This document shows positions 19,123 through 27,925 of a stretch of DNA of 64,000 nucleotides, piece after piece (position 1 is the first letter of the stretch; each line of letters starts with the position of its first letter). The position numbers and the translations under genes are program-made. This stretch comes from Sulfitobacter geojensis. Its GTDB lineage: Bacteria; Pseudomonadota; Alphaproteobacteria; Rhodobacterales; Rhodobacteraceae. The stretch is from assembly GCF_000622325.1 (NCBI RefSeq), contig NZ_JASE01000005.1, positions 2,976,001 through 3,040,000 of the forward strand, written 5' to 3'. The notes under the pieces were generated by a model that made no database searches, was not told the origin of the DNA, and worked only from the letters and a program-made list of their open reading frames with translations.

Positions 19123-20996
19123 ACCGGATCCCAAGGGCGCGTGAACCCGCCCAGCGCTGCATCGACATCGCCGTCAGACGCCCCGTTCATCGCCAACATC
19201 GCCACCAGACCCCGCTTTTTGTCGTCGATCACGTGATCCACCCGTGCCGCGACGCCCGCACCGCTTAGCGCTTCGTCATAGACCCGTGTGATCGCATCCT
19301 TGCGCAGGTCCGGCTTGAAGATCTTGCCAACCGCCGTCTTGGGCAACTCGTCCATGATCTTGATGTGCTTGGGCTGTGCCGCGCGTTCCTTGACGTGTTC
19401 CTTGCAATAGGCAATCAGCTCTTCCGGGGTCACCGAACCACCTTCCACCAATTCAACAAAGGCGCAGGGCAATTCACCCGAATGCGCATCCGGCTGGCCG
19501 ATCGCACCGGCAAAGCCGACCGCAGGATGGCCCAACAGCGCCTCTTCGATCTCGGCAGGGTCGATGTTGTGCCCACCGCGAATGATCAGGTCCTTCGAGC
19601 GGCCCGTGATCCACAGATAGCCATCCGCATCCACACGCCCCAAATCACCGGTGCGCAGATAGCTGCCATCATAATACAGGCCTTTGTTCTTCTCCGCCTC
19701 GGTATAGGTGTTATCGACGTAAACCCCTGGATTGGATACACAAATCTCGCCGATCTCGTCCACGCGCGCCTCGATGTCGCCCTCGGCACTGCCTTTGACA
19801 ATCTTGACGTCCGTATAAGGGAACGGGATGCCGATTGACCCGATTTTCTTTTCGCCGTCCACCGGATTACCCGACACCAGACAGGTGGCTTCGGTCATGC
19901 CGTAACCTTCCACAATGGTCATGCCCGTGGTCTTTTCAAACCGGCGGAACAGCTCCAACGGCAAAGGGGCAGATCCCGAAAAGGCGGTTTTCACACTGGA
20001 GATATCCGCATCAACCGGCACCTGCATGGTCGCGGCCAATGCCGTCGGCACCGAAACCACAAAGGTCACCTTATACCGCTCAACCAGCTTCCAGATATTG
20101 GTGAACACCCCCTCGCCGCGATACCCTTGCGGCGTCGGGAATACCACATGCGCGCCAGAGGCAACGGCCCCCATCAGCATCACCTGACACGCCATCACAT
20201 GGAACAGCGGCAGCGGACACAGCATGACATCCTCGGCAGACAACAGCGTTTTCGCACCGACCCAGCCGTTATAGATCGCACCGGAGTACAGATGCTGCGC
20301 GACCTTGGGCATGCCCGTCGTGCCACCTGTGTGGAAATAGAAGGCAACGCGGTCTTCCTGCACATCCTCGAACGTCAGCGTCGTCGGCTGCTTGTCGATT
20401 TCCGCATTGAAGTTCAGATACTTCGCATGGTTCTCCACCTTGCCCTTGGGGCGGATCAACGGAACAATCCATGACTTTGGCGGCGTCAGATAACGCACCA
20501 GATCAACTTCAAGTACCGTGTGAACGCCGGGGGCCATTTTGACCGCCTCAGCCGTCTTTTCCGCCACATCCGTTTTAGGGAACGGCCGCAGGGTCACCAC
20601 AATCGAGGCCCCCGTTTCGCGCAGGATCGATGCGATCTGTTCAGGGTCCAGCAACGGGTTGATCGGCTGTGCAATGCCAGCCACCGCGCCCCCCAAAAGG
20701 GTCAGCACCGTTTCATTACAATTGGGCAGCACATAGGCCACCACATCTTTGGGCCCGATGCCAAGACCGCGCAGCATATTCGCCGTCTGGGTTACCTTGG
20801 CGTGCAACTGCGTCCAGGTAAACGTCTCGGACTTGTCCTTCGGCCCGGACAGAATCTGAAAAGAAATCGCCTTGTGATTGGGAAATTTCTGTGTGGTTTC
20901 GCTGAGTTGTCCATAAAGTGTCGTGGGCACGTCGCGTTCGGCCCATGGCATCTCTGCGACAATCGCATTGCGGTCTTTCATCCCGGCGTATGGCAT
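19119..20996 (-). CDS. Acyl-CoA synthetase (AMP-forming, ANL superfamily)
   Basis: A 625-residue adenylating enzyme that would activate a carboxylic acid to its acyl-CoA. The ATP-binding P-loop is YFHTGGTTGMPKVAQ, the adenylate motif is GYGMTEATC, the hinge region is YLRTGDLGRVDADGYLWITGR, and the C-terminal catalytic Lys lies in PKTAVGKIFKPDLRK. The length (slightly above 600) and DVVAYVLPNCNET segment fit fatty-acid/long-chain type synthetases, but the chain length of the substrate cannot be told. It is coupled to the esterase downstream. Confidence 0.93.
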   Translation of the reverse strand: MPYAGMKDRNAIVAEMPWAERDVPTTLYGQLSETTQKFPNHKAISFQILSGPKDKSETFTWTQLHAKVTQTANMLRGLGIGPKDVVAYVLPNCNETVLTLLGGAVAGIAQPINPLLDPEQIASILRETGASIVVTLRPFPKTDVAEKTAEAVKMAPGVHTVLEVDLVRYLTPPKSWIVPLIRPKGKVENHAKYLNFNAEIDKQPTTLTFEDVQEDRVAFYFHTGGTTGMPKVAQHLYSGAIYNGWVGAKTLLSAEDVMLCPLPLFHVMACQVMLMGAVASGAHVVFPTPQGYRGEGVFTNIWKLVERYKVTFVVSVPTALAATMQVPVDADISSVKTAFSGSAPLPLELFRRFEKTTGMTIVEGYGMTEATCLVSGNPVDGEKKIGSIGIPFPYTDVKIVKGSAEGDIEARVDEIGEICVSNPGVYVDNTYTEAEKNKGLYYDGSYLRTGDLGRVDADGYLWITGRSKDLIIRGGHNIDPAEIEEALLGHPAVGFAGAIGQPDAHSGELPCAFVELVEGGSVTPEELIAYCKEHVKERAAQPKHIKIMDELPKTAVGKIFKPDLRKDAITRVYDEALSGAGVAARVDHVIDDKKRGLVAMLAMNGASDGDVDAALGGFTRPWDPV

Positions 20997-21122
20997 CGCC
21001 TATCCTCCCTTAGCGGCCAATTTTACGGCCTTTGTTATTTATCGAGGGAGGATGCGGTGGAATCGGGATTTCCGCAAGTATCGCCAGCTGCAAAACGCCG
21101 CGTCATTTGGGATAAAACCAAC

Positions 21123-21156
21123 AAAAAGGGCGGCCGCACCTAATGTGCCGCCGCCC
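21123..21156 (-). terminator. Intrinsic terminator of the BON-LysM gene
   Basis: On the minus strand a 12-bp GC-rich stem with one mismatch (21145-21156 with 21128-21139; loop of five nt) is followed directly by TTTTT (21127-21123). It lies about 40 bp downstream of the BON-LysM stop, and is the clearest factor-independent terminator in the window. Confidence 0.85.
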
Positions 21157-21197
21157 TGCTTTGCCTTTACAGCTTGCGGGTCATCCCCGCGTGCCGG

Positions 21198-21629
21198 TTA
21201 CGCCGTTGGAATGCGCAGAACCTGACCGGGGTAAATTTTGTCAGGATGGCTGAGCATCGGCTTGTTGGCTTCGAAAATTTCGGGATAGCGTGACGCTTTG
21301 CCCAACGTCTTCTGCGCGATTGCAGACAGGGTATCGCCCTTTTCAACCGTGTGGAACGTCGGCTCGCCTTCGCCACCAGCGATCTGGTCATCCACAGCGG
21401 ACACGCCTTCGACGTTGCCCACGGCCAAAATGACTTTCTCTTTCATTTCCTGGCTGACGGCATTGCCGCTGACTTTGACCTGATCGCCTTCAACGGTGAT
21501 CTCAAGGCCTTCGGAATCCAGACCAAGGTCTTTCAACTCGTCCTGCAGTGCCGCGCCGGAAACTTCGGCATCGTCGTCACCGCCAAAAACCTTCTTACCG
21601 GCACCTTTAACAAAACTCCACAAACCCAT
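21198..21629 (-). CDS. BON and LysM domain protein (Kbp/YgaU type)
   Basis: A 143-residue protein of the Kbp/YgaU type, a family that in E. coli includes a cytoplasmic K+-binding protein. After MGLWSFVKGAGKKVFG (which the family starts with) there is a BON domain (~25-85: EITVEGDQVKVSGNAVSQEMKEKVILAVGNVEGV) and a C-terminal LysM domain (~92-141: FHTVEKGDTLSAIAQKTLG...KIYPGQVLRIP). No signal peptide is present. The gene stands alone between two minus-strand genes, with its own terminator. Confidence 0.92.
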   Translation of the reverse strand: MGLWSFVKGAGKKVFGGDDDAEVSGAALQDELKDLGLDSEGLEITVEGDQVKVSGNAVSQEMKEKVILAVGNVEGVSAVDDQIAGGEGEPTFHTVEKGDTLSAIAQKTLGKASRYPEIFEANKPMLSHPDKIYPGQVLRIPTA

Positions 21630-21697
21630 TTCGGATCTCCCTATTTATATGTTCTACGCCAGTATGACTTGTTTTCCGACGCAGGTAAAAGGGGGAA

Positions 21698-23500
21698 TTA
21701 CGGGGCCTGCATGCCATCGGTGAATTGCAGCCGTGCCAGCCGCGCATAAAGCCCGCCCTTGGCCACCAGCTCGTCATGGGTGCCCGTCGCCACCACCTGC
21801 CCCTTGTCCAGAACAACGATGCGATCGGCCTTTTTCACTGTGGCCAGACGGTGCGCCACAATCAACGTCGTGCGGTTCTGGCTCAGAATGTCCACGGCTT
21901 CTTGCACCGCACGTTCGCTCTCGGCATCTAGCGCACTGGTGGCTTCGTCCAGCAGCAACACGGGCGCGTCGCGCAGGATGGCGCGGGCAATTGCGATGCG
22001 TTGTTTCTGTCCGCCTGACAACATCACGCCACGCTCGCCCAGATAACTGTCATAGCCTTCCGGCAGCGCGGTGATGAACTCATGCGCGGCCGCGGCCTGT
22101 GCGGCCCCCTCCACTTCGGCGTCGCTTGCATCGGGGCGGCCAAACCGGATGTTCTCCGCAGCGGTCGCCGCAAAGATGATCGGGTCTTGCGGGACCAGCG
22201 CGATGGCGGCGCGGAATTCCGCGCGGGTCAGGTCGCGCAGATCGACACCATCCAGTGTGACACGGCCTGACTGTGGATCATAAAAGCGCAACAGCAACTG
22301 GATGATCGTGGTCTTGCCCGCACCGGAGGGCCCGACAAAAGCAACGGTTTCGCCCGGCTTGATATCCAGCGTGACCCCTTCAAGGGCAACAACATCAGGG
22401 CGTGCGGGATAGGTGAATTGCACGGCTTCAAAACCGATTTCGCCGCGCACCGGCTGGGGCAAGCGTTGGCCCGCTTCGGGATCCAGCACCGTATCATCGG
22501 TCTGCAACAATTCGACCAGCCGTTCGGTCGCACCGGCGGCGCGTTGCAACTCGCTCCAGATTTCGGACAGGGCAGCAACCGCGCCCGACACCATGACCGC
22601 ATAAATTACGAATTGTACCAGCGAACCGGCCGTCATGTCACCGCCGCGCACGTCGCGCGCGCCAATCCACAACACGCCAACAACACCGGAAAAGACCAGA
22701 AAAATCACGATCACAGTCATATACGCGCGGATCTTGATGCGCTCTTTGGCCTTGTCGAAAGACGCCTCTGTGATGGTCGCGAACTGCTCCCGGCTGGCGG
22801 TTTCGTGGCTAAACGCCTGTACCGTCTGCACGGCAGACAGGCTTTCGGAGGCGTTGCCCGAGGACGCCGCGATCCAGTCCTGTGTTTCGCGGCTCAGCTT
22901 GCGCATCCGTCGCCCCAGGGTCAGGATCGGCACCACCACGGCAGGAACGATCAACAATACCAACCCCGCCAGCTTGGCCGAGGTAAGCAGCATCAGCCCC
23001 AGCCCGCCGATGAAGATCAGCAGATTACGCAGGGCGATAGAAACGGACGACCCGATGACCGACTGAATCAAAGTGGTGTCTGTTGTGATCCGGCTTAGGA
23101 CTTCGCCGGTCAGAATGCGTTCGTAAAATGCGGGGCTCATGCCGATCACACGGTCGAACACCGCCATGCGAATATCCGCCACCACCCTTTCGCCAAGCCG
23201 TGTCACCAGCGCAAAGCGCAACGCGGTGCCCAGCGCCAACAGACCGGCCACAGCCAGAGCCGCAAGAAAATACTGATCCAACAGATGCACATCGGCAGTA
23301 TCGAAATTGTCGACCACCCTGCGCACAGCAAGCGGCATCGCCAGCGACACCATGGCCGTCGAGAACAGTGCGATACCAGCGGCAAGCATCAGCCAGCGAT
23401 AAGGCATCATGAAGGGTAACAACGCCCGTAAAGATCCAAACCGGCGCGATTTTTCGCGTTCAACGTTGCCATTGGGGGCGGGATGCGGCGCAGCTGCCAT
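21698..23500 (-). CDS. MsbA/lipid-type ABC exporter (half-transporter)
   Basis: A ~600-residue half-transporter: a type IV transmembrane domain of six helices (~35-320), then a nucleotide-binding domain with Walker A GPSGAGKTT, signature LSGGQKQRIAIARA and Walker B LLLDEATSALD. I take ATG 23500 as the start because AGGA lies 7 nt upstream and the protein then begins MAAAPHPAPNG; a TTG further upstream adds 18 unconvincing residues. It probably works as a homodimer exporting lipid, drug or another amphiphile. The next upstream feature is the duplicated tRNA segment. Confidence 0.92.
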   Translation of the reverse strand: MAAAPHPAPNGNVEREKSRRFGSLRALLPFMMPYRWLMLAAGIALFSTAMVSLAMPLAVRRVVDNFDTADVHLLDQYFLAALAVAGLLALGTALRFALVTRLGERVVADIRMAVFDRVIGMSPAFYERILTGEVLSRITTDTTLIQSVIGSSVSIALRNLLIFIGGLGLMLLTSAKLAGLVLLIVPAVVVPILTLGRRMRKLSRETQDWIAASSGNASESLSAVQTVQAFSHETASREQFATITEASFDKAKERIKIRAYMTVIVIFLVFSGVVGVLWIGARDVRGGDMTAGSLVQFVIYAVMVSGAVAALSEIWSELQRAAGATERLVELLQTDDTVLDPEAGQRLPQPVRGEIGFEAVQFTYPARPDVVALEGVTLDIKPGETVAFVGPSGAGKTTIIQLLLRFYDPQSGRVTLDGVDLRDLTRAEFRAAIALVPQDPIIFAATAAENIRFGRPDASDAEVEGAAQAAAAHEFITALPEGYDSYLGERGVMLSGGQKQRIAIARAILRDAPVLLLDEATSALDAESERAVQEAVDILSQNRTTLIVAHRLATVKKADRIVVLDKGQVVATGTHDELVAKGGLYARLARLQFTDGMQAP

Positions 23501-23582
23501 CGGATTTCCTTTATCGCGTTCACGCCTGATGGCGCGGCTGGCCGTCAGCGTCAAGCGTCGCGGATGTCACAGGCAGGAATTA

Positions 23583-23628
23583 TCTGGAGCGGGCGGAGGG
23601 AATCGAACCCTCATCTTCAGTTTGGAAA
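23583..23628. repeat. Duplicate of the 3' half of tRNA-Gly (att-like direct repeat)
   Basis: These 46 bp are identical to 23720-23765, i.e. the CCA end, acceptor 3' strand, T arm, variable loop and anticodon region of the neighbouring tRNA-Gly. The copy cannot make a tRNA because its 5' half is missing. Integrating elements that use tRNA 3' ends leave precisely this type of direct repeat; only 91 bp separate the two copies, so any element is now gone or reduced to a scar. Confidence 0.75.
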
Positions 23629-23721
23629 GCTGGTATCCAAATCCTAATTAATCACCTAACTTCAAATGGTTAACTTTACACCATATGTGCTTTAGTAGGT
23701 GATGTGTCGGAAACGAATTTC

Positions 23722-23796
23722 TGGAGCGGGCGGAGGGAATCGAACCCTCATCTTCAGTTTGGAAAACTGAGGTCTTAACCATTACACAACGCCCGC
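23722..23796 (-). tRNA. tRNA-Gly (anticodon UCC)
   Basis: On the minus strand the sequence folds as a tRNA: acceptor GCGGGCG/CGCCCGC, D arm with the TGGTTAAGACC region, anticodon stem TCAGT/ACTGA around loop TTTCCAA (anticodon TCC, glycine), T arm GAGGGTTCGATTCCCTC, discriminator T and an encoded CCA. Its 3' half is duplicated 137 bp away. Confidence 0.95.
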
Positions 23797-23867
23797 TCAG
23801 CGTGGTATGTCGTATTTCATGCTCGTTCAGAGGTCAAGCATCTGTTGGAAAAAGGGAGAGAAATTCG

Positions 23868-24563
23868 ATGAGTAAACCGATTGCTGTGATCATAGGCGTA
23901 GGGGACGGGCTGTCCGCGGCTTTGGCGCGGAACCTTATGGCGGATTACTCTTTGACGCTGGCCGCACGCAGCGCGGACAAAATGCGGTCTCTGGCCGACG
24001 AAACCGGCGCACGCACGGTTCTGTTGGATGCGACGGATGAGAGCGCTGTTACGGCCCTGTTCGATGATCTGCCCGAAGCGCCCAGGGTCGCCATCTACAA
24101 CCCTTCTGCGCGTGTGCGTGGACCGATCACCGACCTGTCTGCCGAGGACGTGCGCCGGGCTGTCGATGTGACAGCGATAGGGTCCTTCCTGACAGGCAAG
24201 CATGCCGCAAGACGCATGCTGGAGGCGGAGGCCATTGATGGCACGAAGGGCACCATCTTGTTCACCGGTGCGTCAGCCGGAGTTAAAGGCTTCCCACAGT
24301 CCGCCCCCTTTGCCATGGGCAAGTTCGCTCAACGCGGCCTTGCGCAGAGCATGGCGCGGGAACTGCATCCCAAAGGAATTCACGTGGCCTGGATCAATAT
24401 CGACGGCGGCATCCTCAATCCCGGCCGGACCGAGCCAGAGGGCAAACCCGGCTCCATGCTGCGACCGGAGGCCATTGCCCGCACCTATCGTCATATGATT
24501 GAGCAAGACCGCAGCGCCTGGTCAAACGAAATCGCCGTGCGCCCCTGGGTCGAGACATTCTAG
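23868..24563 (+). CDS. Short-chain dehydrogenase/reductase-like protein without the catalytic Tyr
   Basis: A 231-residue SDR-fold protein starting at ATG 23868 with AGGGAG 8-14 nt upstream. The nucleotide-binding region is VIIGVGDGLSAALARNL, and the Ser strand is ILFTGASAGVKGF. The usual YxxxK is changed: the sequence reads PFAMGKFAQRGLAQSMAREL, so Phe replaces the catalytic Tyr while Lys remains. This may be a non-oxidoreductase or altered-chemistry subgroup. It faces away from the tRNA and shares the strand with the following YecA-like gene 24 bp downstream. Confidence 0.85.
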   Translation: MSKPIAVIIGVGDGLSAALARNLMADYSLTLAARSADKMRSLADETGARTVLLDATDESAVTALFDDLPEAPRVAIYNPSARVRGPITDLSAEDVRRAVDVTAIGSFLTGKHAARRMLEAEAIDGTKGTILFTGASAGVKGFPQSAPFAMGKFAQRGLAQSMARELHPKGIHVAWINIDGGILNPGRTEPEGKPGSMLRPEAIARTYRHMIEQDRSAWSNEIAVRPWVETF

Positions 24564-24587
24564 AGGGTTTGCAGCTACTGGACTGAT

Positions 24588-25280
24588 ATGATGCTAAGCG
24601 ATGATCAACTTGACCAACTAGATGTGCTGCTGCTGTCCCATACTGATGAGGACGGCATGCTCCTCAGCGAGTTTGACGGCTTCTGCGCTGGCCTGATTGT
24701 GTGTCCGGAGATGGTTTTGCCCCGCGAGTGGTTGCCCTGCGTCTGGGGAAACAGTCCTGAGCACCTCGAGACTCTTGAGGGCGTGCAGGCCACGATGGAC
24801 CTCATCATGCGGCACTACAACGACGTTGCGCTTTCCCTGACCCCGCCTGCACTGGAATACGGCCCGCTTTATGATGAGGACAGACGGACGGGGGAGATCC
24901 TCTGGGGGTCCTGGTGTTGTGGGTTTGAGCGCGCGATGCGACTGCGTCCGAATACTTGGGAACGTATCGTTGAAAGCGACGACGAAGAAGCCGCCTCCTC
25001 CGTCAATATGATGCTTGCTCTCTGCAACATCGCCGAAGGTCAGAGCGATCTGCCCAAAGCTTCGATCAGAACACTGAAAGACCAGGCCCCCGACCTCATC
25101 CCGAACCTGGTACTGGCGATCAACGACTGGACAAAATCTGGCCGGCCAGATGCCCCCTTCCCTGCATGGTCCGCGGCAAATCAAACCCATGAACCGTTTA
25201 AGGGAAAGAAAGTCGGCAGAAACGCCACTTGCCCCTGCGGCTCAGGCCGCAAATACAAACAATGCTGTGGGGCCAACTGA
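24588..25280 (+). CDS. UPF0149/YecA family protein with C-terminal SEC-C zinc motif
   Basis: A 230-residue protein of the YecA/UPF0149 type. The N-terminal helical domain has [26 protein letters not shown] and the family's [13 protein letters not shown] segment. The C-terminus is a SEC-C motif, [19 protein letters not shown], which in SecA and other proteins binds Zn2+. The molecular role of this family is not established. It is the last gene before composition shifts at the BREX locus. Confidence 0.9.
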   Translation: MMLSDDQLDQLDVLLLSHTDEDGMLLSEFDGFCAGLIVCPEMVLPREWLPCVWGNSPEHLETLEGVQATMDLIMRHYNDVALSLTPPALEYGPLYDEDRRTGEILWGSWCCGFERAMRLRPNTWERIVESDDEEAASSVNMMLALCNIAEGQSDLPKASIRTLKDQAPDLIPNLVLAINDWTKSGRPDAPFPAWSAANQTHEPFKGKKVGRNATCPCGSGRKYKQCCGAN

Positions 25281-25685
25281 ACGTACTAGCTCTAGGTGTT
25301 CAAGTTGTTGGTCTCGAACCTAAGCTTGGGGTTCATTTTGTTTTTGGACCACGTCTCTGCCAACGACTGCAGCATATCACAGGAGCCAAAAATCGGCACC
25401 AGTTTCGCGATACGCTTTGTGAATGCCAAGAGCGGCAAGGCTAAAATTGCGGCCTTCATCGATGCAACGCAACTCGGCGGACCCGCACGTTTCAGAACAA
25501 TTCAATTCCGCGGCAATGCAGCAAGATTTTCCCGAAGCGGCCGTTAGTCCTGGGGCAAGCCTTCGATCTGATCCGCATTGAATACGTGATACCCTCTATA
25601 AAGCTGCAATGCCAACGCACTGACAGCATTCAACTTTATCTCGATCAGTAACCTACGTATATGGTTCTTAAATGTAGACCCATCC
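25281..25685. other. Non-coding boundary between core genes and BREX island
   Basis: About 400 bp of AT-richer sequence without a convincing gene. A short open frame (25296-25547) lacks a recognisable domain and a ribosome-binding site. The BREX promoter must lie near the right end. No att-like repeat or integrase was found here. Confidence 0.5.
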
Positions 25686-25706
25686 CTTAGGTTGAATTAA
25701 TCTAAG
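25686..25706. promoter_or_regulatory. 21-bp imperfect palindrome, candidate BrxR operator
   Basis: The arms CTTAGGTTGA and TTAATCTAAG pair at 8 of 10 positions around a central A. The site ends 3 bp before the brxR ATG and occupies the place of a ribosome-binding site, so bound regulator could block the start of the whole operon. BrxR proteins of other BREX loci are known to bind inverted repeats in front of the operon; binding here is inferred. Confidence 0.55.
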
Positions 25707-25709
25707 TAC

Positions 25710-26570
25710 ATGACAGACGAATCGAACAAGCTCTCACGTTGGCAACAGGATAGACGTGCACTCATAGAGCACAGAGTGTTTTGGCGCGGGCGCTTTGGCC
25801 TGGCAGACCTGATGGACGTAATGGGCCTAAGTCGCGCTCAAGCCTCAAAAGATCTCAACAGCTACATCAGCGACCATCCCGATCATATCGTCTACGACAA
25901 AACGGCCAAAACCTACATACTCGGCCCCAAGTTCGCAGCACACTACGCCGCGCTTGATCCTTCAGAGTATCTCGATGACCTTTTGTCTATTTCGCGAGGT
26001 GGTTCAGTAACTGCTGCGGATTGGATTGTTTATCAGCCCGAAATTTTGGCAACCGCTGTCCCAGGTCGAGGAATAAGTGCACCCACGCTGCGCAATGTTC
26101 TGCTCGCTTGCGAGCAGCGTAAGGCGCTTGAGATCAGCTACCAGTCGATGTCCTCACCAGACCCAACAGACCGGACTATCGTACCCCACGCGCTCGCGCA
26201 TGACGGGTTTCGCTGGCATGCACGAGCTCTTTGCCTGAGGGACCAAACCTTTAAGGATTTCGTCATCGGTCGGATTTTGAAAAGCTCGGTGAAAGACGCT
26301 TGCGACATCGATCCTCAAGCCGACCGAGACTGGCAAGAAACGATCACACTCAAAATCGCGCCGCATCCAGGTCTTTCAGACAATCAACGCAAAATCGTCG
26401 AACTCGACTATGCTATGAGTGACGGATTAGCTGAACTGCAAGTGCGAAAATGCCTTGTTTTTTATAACCTTAAGAGACTAGGACTTGACGTCAATTCTGA
26501 ATTACGACGTCCAAACGATCAACAAATCATTCTTATCAATAGGGAAAGCCTAGGTATATCCAATGAATAA
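25710..26570 (+). CDS. brxR: BrxR-type WYL-domain transcriptional regulator of BREX
   Basis: A 286-residue regulator. Residues ~15-75 form a winged helix-turn-helix (FGLADLMDVMGLSRAQASKDLNSYI), ~110-205 the WYL sensor-like domain (LEISYQSMSS...IVPHALAHDGFRWHARALCLRDQTFKDFVIGRI), and the rest the C-terminal WCX-like extension. This layout matches BrxR/CapW proteins, which repress defence operons and are thought to respond to nucleic acid or nucleotide signals. It is the first gene of the operon, overlaps the next gene by 8 nt, and has a palindrome immediately upstream. No clear Shine-Dalgarno sequence precedes the ATG. Confidence 0.88.
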   Translation: MTDESNKLSRWQQDRRALIEHRVFWRGRFGLADLMDVMGLSRAQASKDLNSYISDHPDHIVYDKTAKTYILGPKFAAHYAALDPSEYLDDLLSISRGGSVTAADWIVYQPEILATAVPGRGISAPTLRNVLLACEQRKALEISYQSMSSPDPTDRTIVPHALAHDGFRWHARALCLRDQTFKDFVIGRILKSSVKDACDIDPQADRDWQETITLKIAPHPGLSDNQRKIVELDYAMSDGLAELQVRKCLVFYNLKRLGLDVNSELRRPNDQQIILINRESLGISNE

Positions 26571-27363
26571 CTATGCCACTCAATCCCTAAAAACGGAAAA
26601 ACTCCGGAACTTCGGTTTCAGTGGGGAAAAAGGCGGAGCGCATGCTTCCCGCACGATTATGCTAGATGAGCTTCAACGGCTATTCTCTGCAATTCAGCAC
26701 TCCGATGCTGAACGCGAACAATACCGCTCCGTGATTATTGAGGAAAACGCGCTAGGAAAGCGGTCCTCTAAAACAAGATCTCTCACGTATAGGCATCTTG
26801 TCGATCTTTACGGGCTCGATCCGAATATTTTGATCTTTCGTGGACTGCGATATTTTTGGGATCGCGATCCGGAAGGTCAGGCGCTTCTCGCTTTTTTGTG
26901 CGCTTTCGCTCGTGACGGATTATTGAGATCATCTGCTCCCTTTATCACTTCGACGCCTGAAGAGGTGACGGTGTCACGGGAGGCAATGGAAGCGCACATA
27001 GAGGCGTTGTTTCCCGATCGTTTCAGCCCCGCGACGCTCAAATCCACAGCCCAAAACTTGAACTCTTCATGGACAAAAGCAGGGCATCTATCTGGGCGAG
27101 CTGTTAAAATCCGTTCCCGAGCTCAACCAACACCCGGAAACGCAGCGTATGCTGTCTTCTTAGGACACTTGGCAGGACTCAGAGGGCTTTCGATTTTTAG
27201 TAGCCCATACGCAAAACTACTAGACTGCAGTGCCGAACGATCACTCGAATTGGCACAACAAGCGGGTCAAAAAGGGTGGCTGAGTATCAACCATATTGGC
27301 GACGTGGTTGAAGTTTCATTTCCAAATCTACTGCCACGGACTGACCGAGAGTGGTTGCAATGA
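26563..27363 (+). CDS. BREX protein in the BrxA position (divergent)
   Basis: A 266-residue soluble protein of unknown activity located where brxA stands in type I BREX operons, between the regulator and brxB. Visible features are SLTYRHLVDLYGLDPNILIFRGLRYFWDRD, an LLAFLCAFARDGLLRSSAPF helix and a FSPATLKSTAQNLNSSWTKAGHLSGR segment, which look like an all-helical DNA- or protein-binding fold. It is longer than canonical BrxA (DUF1819, about 200 residues), so it is either a divergent BrxA or a subtype-specific replacement. Its stop overlaps the brxB ATG (ATGA). Confidence 0.65.
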   Translation: MNNYATQSLKTEKLRNFGFSGEKGGAHASRTIMLDELQRLFSAIQHSDAEREQYRSVIIEENALGKRSSKTRSLTYRHLVDLYGLDPNILIFRGLRYFWDRDPEGQALLAFLCAFARDGLLRSSAPFITSTPEEVTVSREAMEAHIEALFPDRFSPATLKSTAQNLNSSWTKAGHLSGRAVKIRSRAQPTPGNAAYAVFLGHLAGLRGLSIFSSPYAKLLDCSAERSLELAQQAGQKGWLSINHIGDVVEVSFPNLLPRTDREWLQ

Positions 27364-27911
27364 GCCGAGTCAAACGCCTCGTGAAAACCTACGCTCAGTT
27401 CATCTCTATACCATGGCGAGATGACGCCGCTGCGGCGCAGCGGGTGGTTTTTTGCGTCTACCATGAGACTGAGGAGCGAGCACTTAGAACCAAAATAGAT
27501 GAGTTTGAATTGGCATCCAGACAAGCTGGACACGATTGGTGCCTTCACGACCTGACAGACACATTCGCAGAGTGGTTGGCATCACAGCGATATGCAAAAT
27601 CATATTTCGAAAATCCAAGCCTGTTGGCGACAATATATCCAAGATACTTAGAGCATCTGGCCTTGGATTTTGAGCGCCGCACCTCTGAATTGGAATCGCC
27701 CCACAATAGTGTAATTGCTATTTCTGGCGTCGGCAGTTTGTTTGGGTTTCTCAAAGTCAAAGATGTAGTGGATCGCCTGGCCCCAATGGTTTCGGGTAGA
27801 CTCGTGATTTTCTTCCCAGGCAGTTACGAAGACAATAACTACCGGCTTCTCGACGGCTATGATGGCTGGAATTACCTGGCCGTTCCGATAACAGCCGACA
27901 AAATATTTTAA
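27360..27911 (+). CDS. brxB: BREX protein BrxB (DUF1788)
   Basis: A 183-residue protein starting at ATG 27360, which overlaps the preceding stop. It matches DUF1788: the central LEHLALDFERR segment, the VIAISGVGSLFGFLKVKDVVDRLAPMVSGRLVIFFPGSYEDNNYRLLDGYDGWNYLAVPI block and the short C-terminus are characteristic. BrxB is one of the six conserved genes of type I BREX and is needed for defence in studied systems; its biochemical role is not settled. The next gene, brxC, begins 14 nt later with AAGAAAGAG as ribosome-binding site. Confidence 0.9.
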   Translation: MSRVKRLVKTYAQFISIPWRDDAAAAQRVVFCVYHETEERALRTKIDEFELASRQAGHDWCLHDLTDTFAEWLASQRYAKSYFENPSLLATIYPRYLEHLALDFERRTSELESPHNSVIAISGVGSLFGFLKVKDVVDRLAPMVSGRLVIFFPGSYEDNNYRLLDGYDGWNYLAVPITADKIF

Positions 27912-27925
27912 GAAAGAGACCCCAA

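Noticed and set aside
23583..23628. A second tRNA-Gly gene
   Set aside because: Only the 3' half is present; the D arm and the 5' acceptor strand are missing.
25296..25547. Possible 83-codon gene before BREX
   Set aside because: There is no ribosome-binding site or recognisable domain, and the frame begins in sequence that looks like neutral intergenic DNA.
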